From an uncultured Paraburkholderia sp. (GTDB lineage Bacteria; Pseudomonadota; Gammaproteobacteria; Burkholderiales; Burkholderiaceae): 64,000 nt of DNA. Under the pieces are notes generated by a model. That model did no database searches. It was not told the DNA's origin and was given only the letters and a program-made list of their open reading frames with translations. How positions within the stretch are numbered: position 1 is the first letter of the stretch; each line of letters starts with the position of its first letter. The translations under genes were made by a program, and so were the position numbers. The stretch is taken from contig CALNWN010000002.1 in assembly GCA_940746715.1 (NCBI GenBank), positions 186,001-250,000 on the forward strand, given 5' to 3'. This document shows positions 59,850-64,000 of this stretch, one piece after another.

Positions 59850-61269
59850 TCACGCCGCTGCTTGCGCGGGTGCGGGAAACCGCACGCTCACCACGAGCCC
59901 GCCGCCGAGGGCATCGCCCAGTTCGACGCGCGCCGCGTGAACCCGCGCAATCTCGCGCACAATCGACAAGCCCAGCCCGCTGCCTTCCACGGCTTGCGTC
60001 GCCTCGCTGCGATAGAAGCGCTCGAACACCGCGTCGCGTTCGCTCGCGGCAATGCCCGGCCCATTGTCGATTACCTGAAGCATGGGCTCGCCGTCCTCGC
60101 ACGCCACGCGCACGGTGATCACCGCGCCGTCGCCGGCATAGCGGATCGCGTTGTCGATCAGATTGCCCACCAGTTCCGCGAGCAGATCGGCCTGCCCCGT
60201 CACGTCGAGGCGCGCGTCCTGCTCGAAGCCGAGGTCGATGCCGCGCGAGCGCGCCACCGGCGACCAGTCGAGCGTCACGCTGCGCGCAACCTTGTGCAAG
60301 GGCACGGCGGCATGCTTCACGGTGTAGCCGCTGTCCGCATCGAGCCGCGACAGCGACAGCAACTGCTGCACGATCCGCACGGCCTGCTGCACCGCGCGGT
60401 TCAGGCGCCGCAAATGAACGCCGTGGCGCCGTGGTGCCGGGCCGTTCTCCTCTACGCCATCCAGATCGCGCAATGCCAGTTCGGACTCCGCCTGAATCAC
60501 CGCAAGCGGCGTTTTCAACTGATGCGCGGCGTCGTTGAAAAAGCGCCGCCGCGACCGCTGCATCTTCCGCGTGCGGCCAATGTACTGATTGATGGAATCG
60601 ACGAGCGGCTCAACCTCGCTCGGCAAGCCGACGGTATCGAGCGGCGTGGGGTCGTCTTCGGCGTGCGCGGCGACTTTTGCCGACAGGCGATTGAGCGGCC
60701 GCAAGCCGCGCGCGACGCCGAGCCACACAATGCCGAGCGCGAGCAGCACGAGCAGGCCTTCCTGTTGCAGCGAACCGGTGAGAATCTCGCGCGAGCGCCT
60801 GGCGCGGCTCGATCGTCTCGCCCACGCGCACCAGCACCACGCGGGTTTGCGCAGTCGGCACGTCGTGCACCGGCAGTCTCAACATTGCAATGCGCAGCGG
60901 ACGGCCGCGAAACACGTCGTCATAGAACTGCACGCTGTAGGGCTCGGCCGGCACCTTCCTCGTTTCGGGCAGATCGGGATAACCGGTCACCACGCGGCCG
61001 TGTTCCTCGCGAATCTGGTAGTGGATGTTGCCGCCGCCGTTCGACTCGAACATTTCCAGCGCGAGGTAAGGCAAGTCGACCTCGATGCGCCCGTCGCGCA
61101 GACGCACGCCGTCGCGGATCGAGCGCAACGAAAATTCCAGCGTGCGGTCGAACGCCGCATGCGCCGCGTTCATCGCACGTTGATAGGTGAGCCAGGCATC
61201 GAGCGCGAGCAGCAACAGAAGCGGCAGCAGCCAGAGCGCGACCCGTACGCGCAGATTCGAGCGCGTCAT
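59850..61269 (-). pseudogene. TctE-type sensor histidine kinase, one frameshift
   Basis: ATG 61269 (MTRSNLRVRVALWLLPLLLL). One membrane helix, then a periplasmic 2CSK_N sensor domain (FDRTLEFSLRSIRDGVRLRD, GNIHYQIREEHGRVVTGYPD). A frameshift near 60797 separates this from the second membrane helix (LLVLLALGIVWLGVARGL), HAMP, the phospho-acceptor region FFNDAAHQLKTPLAVIQAES and the ATPase domain (NLIDNAIRYA, IDNGPGIA, GSGLGLSIV). It overlaps the response regulator by four bases. TctE-like kinases sense organic acids or similar solutes and control adjacent importers. Confidence 0.9.
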
Positions 61270-61935
61270 GGCGTGCGGGCTTCGAGCAGATAGCCGAGCC
61301 CGCGGAGCGTGACGATGCCGACCGAGCTGCGTTCGAGTTTCTTGCGCAACCGGTGCACGTAAATTTCGATGGCGTCCGCGTTCACCGATTCGTCGAGCCC
61401 GAAGATTTTCTCCGACAGCGTCTCCTTGTTGATCGCGCGGCCATTGCGCAGGATCAGCACTTCGAGCACCGAACGTTCGCGCGGCGTGAGCGCGAGCGGC
61501 TCGCCGCCGAGCGTGAAGCCGCTATCCACGCTGTCGTAAATCAGCGTGCCGCATTGGGCAAGCGAAGCCTCCTGCCCGTGTCCGCGGCGCAGCAGCGCGC
61601 GCCCGCGCCTCCAGTTCGGTGAGCGCGAAGGGCTTGGCGAGATAGTCGTCGGCGCCGAGATCGAGGCCGCGCACGCGCTCTTCCACCGAGCCGTGCGCGG
61701 TCAGCATCAGCACGGGCACCGCGTTGCGGCGCGCGCGCAGGCGGCGCAGTACCTCCAGCCCGTCGAGCTTCGGCAAGCCGATGTCGAGAATCACGAGCGC
61801 GTAGTCCTGCGTGCGCAGCACGTGATCGGCGGATTCGCCGTCATGCATGCAGTCGACTGTGAGCTTTGCACTTGTCAGCGCGTCGGTCAGCGAGCGGGAA
61901 AGAATCGGGTTGTCTTCGACGAGCAGCACACGCAT
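61266..61935 (-). pseudogene. TctD-type OmpR-family response regulator, one frameshift
   Basis: ATG 61935 (MRVLLVEDNPILSRSLTDAL). The receiver domain is complete: acidic pocket VEDN, phospho-Asp in YALVILDIGLPKLDGLEV, Thr in VLMLTAHGS and Lys in DYLAKPFALTE. A one-base indel near 61600 separates it from the winged-helix DNA-binding domain (LTPRERSVLEVLILRNGRAI, DAIEIYVHRLRKKLE). It is divergent from the ABC importer gene at 62074, its probable target. Confidence 0.9.
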
Positions 61936-62073
61936 GAATAGAATCCAGGGAAATCCATGAGGCGAATTCGTCCATTGTGACGCATTTCCCTCGCAAATTG
62001 AAAGCGTTCAGAAAGCACGACTCTCTTACTATTCGCCTTCACAAAACCAACATGATGTTTTCTGGAGGAAGAC

Positions 62074-63162
62074 GTGCACATCTCTCTGAAACTTCTCGCC
62101 GGCGCTGTCGCGCTCGCCGCAAACGCTGCATGGGCGGCCTTTCCGGCCGGTTATCCGGGCGATTATCAGGCCACCGTCGACGGGGCGAAAAAGGAAGGCA
62201 AGCTGATCGTCTACTCGGTGACGGACACCGCCCTCGTGCGCCCGCTCATTAAGGACTTTGAAAGCCTGTATGGCATCAAGGTCGAGTACAACGACATGAA
62301 CAGCACCGAGCTCTACAACCGCTATATCAGCGAAAACGCGGCGAGCAGCACGAGTGCCGACGTGTTGTGGAGTTCGGCCATGGACCTGCAGGTGAAGCTC
62401 GTCAACGACGGCCTGATGGCGAGCTACGAGTCGCCGGAAGCCAAACAGTTGCCGCAGTGGGCGCAGTACTAGAAGCAGGCCTATGGCACGACCTATGAAC
62501 CGCTCGCGATCGTCTACAACAAGCGTCTCGTGCCCGCGGGCGAAGTGCCGCAAACGCGCGCCGACCTCATCAAGCTGCTGCAGGCCAAACCGGATCAGTT
62601 CAAAGGCAAGGTCACGACTTACGACATCGAGAAGTCCGGCGTCGGCTTCAACTATCTGACGCAGGACGCGCGCGTGAACCCGCAGGTCACGTGGGATCTG
62701 GTCAAGGCGATGGGCGCTACCGGCCCGAAACTGCAGTCCAGCACCGGCGCGATGATGGAGCGCATTTCGTCGGGCGAGAACCTGATCGGCTATAACATTC
62801 TCGGCTCGTACGCGCTCACCAAGGCCAGGAAAGATCCGTCCATTGGCTACGTCTATCCGAAGGACTACACACTCGTGGTGAGCCGCCTCGTCGCCATTTC
62901 GAAGAAGGCAAAGAGCCCGAACGCCGCCAGGCTGTGGGTCGACTACCTGCTGTCGCAGCGCGGCCAGACGTTGCTCGCGAATCAGGCGAGCCTCTTCTCG
63001 ATCCGCGCGGACGTGGAAGGCGAAACGTCCATGGCCGGTCTCACGAAGCAACTCGGCGACTCGTTAAAGCCGATCCCGATCGGCTCGGGCCTGCTGGTCT
63101 ATCTCGACCAGTCGAAGCGCCTCGAATTCCTCAAGCAATGGCAACAGTCGATCAAGCGCTAG
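62074..63162 (+). pseudogene. ABC importer substrate-binding protein (FbpA/AfuA type), single stop
   Basis: GTG start 62074 with TGGAGGAAG upstream. Signal peptide HISLKLLAGAVALAANAAWA. The frame is open for 363 codons except TAG at 62470-62472 (LPQWAQY-KQAYGTTYEPLA), from TGG or CAG. The SBP_bac fold is otherwise perfect: KKEGKLIVYSVTDTALVRPL, VLWSSAMDLQVKLVNDG, GYNILGSYALTKARKDPSIG. The family binds Fe(III), phosphonates or sugar phosphates in the periplasm. The divergent TctDE-like pair suggests induction by its ligand. Confidence 0.9.
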
Positions 63163-63288
63163 ACGCGTCACGTCTGAGATAAAGGCTCGCGCCTGATCCA
63201 CGCGTTCGCGCCGCCGCGCGCGAACGTCTCCGCGTTCCGTTGAACACACCTGTCGATATGCGGCTTTCAGCGCCGCAGGGGGACACTC

Positions 63289-64000
63289 ATGCTTTTCACT
63301 AGCGCAACTGGGCCTCGCGACGCCGCGCCGCTCGCGGCAGACGGCGGCTCCATCGGCGCGTTGCCGCACGGCCGTCTGCAACCGCTGGCGGGGCTGCTGC
63401 GCTGGCTCGTCGTCGCGGTGCTGACCGTCGCGGTGGCGCTGCCGCTCGGCTTCATCCTGTTCCAGAGCGTGCTCAATGCGCCGTTCTTCGACGCCAACCG
63501 CACGCTCGGCCTCGCCGGCTTCGAATTCATTTTCAGCGACCCGGACTTCTGGTCCGCGCTGAAGAACTCGTTCGTGATCGCGGGCGGCATGCTGTTCATT
63601 TCCATTCCGCTCGGCGGCATTCTCGCGTTCCTGATGGTGCGCACCGACCTGCCCGGCCGCCGCTGGCTCGAGCCGTTGCTGCTCACGCTCGTCTACAACC
63701 CGCCGGTGATTCTGCTGGACGAACCGCTTTCGAACCTCGACGCCAAGCTGCGCGAGGAAGCGCGCGTGGCTGCGCGAACTGATCGTGTCGCTCGGGCTGT
63801 CGGCGCTTTGCGTGACGCACGACCAGACCGAGGCGATGGCGATGTCCGACCGCATCCTGCTGCTGCGCAACGGCCGCATCGAACAGGAAGGCACGCCCGC
63901 GGAACTGTACGGCGCGCCGCGCTCGCTCTACACCGCCGAGTTCATGGGCAGCAATAACCGCATCGACGCGCGGGTGGCCGCAGTGGACGGCGAGCGCGTG
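63289..64000 (+). pseudogene. ABC permease N-terminus fused by deletion to the ABC ATPase C-terminus
   Basis: ATG 63289 (MLFTSATGPRDAAPLAADGG). The first 130 residues are permease: LRWLVVAVLTVAVALPLGFI, FVIAGGMLFISIPLGGILAF, RRWLEPLLLTLVY. At about 63698 the frame changes to ATPase sequence without a break: NPPVILLDEPLSNLDAKLRE (Walker B and D-loop). A frameshift near 63768 then moves ELIVSLGLSALCVTHDQTEA (H-loop) and SDRILLLRNGRIEQEGTPAE to other frames, and the gene runs off the window. The rest of the permease and the ATPase Walker A and signature are missing, a loss of roughly 1.5-2 kb. Confidence 0.88.

Noticed and set aside
1..64000. Stop-codon reassignment (TAG or TGA read as an amino acid)
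   Set aside because: TAG and TGA both end intact genes here, and the in-frame stops replace different residues (Gln, Trp, Tyr). Frameshifts are equally common, which recoding would not explain.
1..64000. Pure sequencing or assembly error as the cause of all lesions
   Set aside because: It could explain some one-base indels, but not the transition-biased stops, the codon deletion in GGDEF or the fusion deletions. It is not fully excluded without reads.
1..64000. CRISPR array, tRNA, rRNA, IS element or prophage
   Set aside because: I looked for regular repeats, tRNA cloverleaf ends, transposase motifs and phage genes and found none that I could support.

Overview
The window is GC-rich chromosome from a Burkholderia-group betaproteobacterium (Burkholderia, Paraburkholderia or Caballeronia). 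Support comes from the protein families present: the RpfR receptor of the cis-2-dodecenoic acid (BDSF) signal, DUF4148 and DUF2383 (PA2169-type) proteins, a second long-form translation factor IF-1, and a sigma-54 gene away from its usual lptB/hpf neighbours. I saw no rRNA, tRNA, CRISPR array, insertion sequence or prophage gene.

The main feature is decay. I count about 39 broken protein genes against about 24 that look intact. The broken ones carry single-base frameshifts, in-frame stops (at least 13, mostly explicable by one C-to-T or G-to-A change, such as TGG to TGA or CAG to TAG), and clean deletions that fuse neighbouring genes. The remaining protein sequence is still easy to recognise, so inactivation is recent. 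Many intact genes are short. This pattern fits a lineage that recently became host-restricted; the leaf-nodule Burkholderia/Caballeronia symbionts are the precedent I know. A poor draft assembly could explain some one-base indels, but not the stop bias or the multi-hundred-base deletions.

Layout. 1-6.2 kb: a gutted helicase, a VRR-NUC nuclease and a dead lactate utilisation operon (lutABC), while its GntR/FCD regulator and an operator-like palindrome remain; then a broken aminotransferase. 6.3-7.8 kb: intact rpoN. 8.3-17.5 kb: an array of small stress-type genes (BON, DUF2383, glycine-zipper, DUF1488, DUF4142, PfpI, topoisomerase IB, PRC-barrel, DUF3175) plus a broken antiporter and FUSC protein. 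17.5-26.3 kb: AraC/AhpD-like pair, aldo/keto reductase, a 4.5-kb Lhr helicase pseudogene, and rpfR truncated before its EAL domain. 26.9-34.4 kb: TetR with a drug exporter and a shared operator motif, metabolic pseudogenes, an RpiR regulator flanked by two copies of one 14-bp site, and a GGDEF protein missing one signature glycine.

34.7-50.4 kb: glycogen-debranching-type glucosidase (broken), MreB paralogue (one stop), intact esterase and glutaminase, broken EmrB-type exporter and GlmS, a dimethylformamidase-like pseudogene, then a chain of deletion fusions (AraC, AraC, NfeD) ending in an intact slipin. 50.5-57.6 kb: intact purine permease, DUF1488, DUF1653, YheO-type regulator and IF-1 among a broken AcoR-type activator and ferredoxin. 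57.6-64 kb: a well-matched sigma-54 promoter driving a broken NasT/NasS nitrate-sensing pair, a broken TctE/TctD two-component pair, and an ABC importer whose permease is fused by deletion to its ATPase.

Together the losses hit lactate use, nitrate sensing, BDSF/c-di-GMP signalling, drug efflux, two-component sensing and DNA repair helicases. Housekeeping-like and small stress genes survive, and several regulators outlive their targets.
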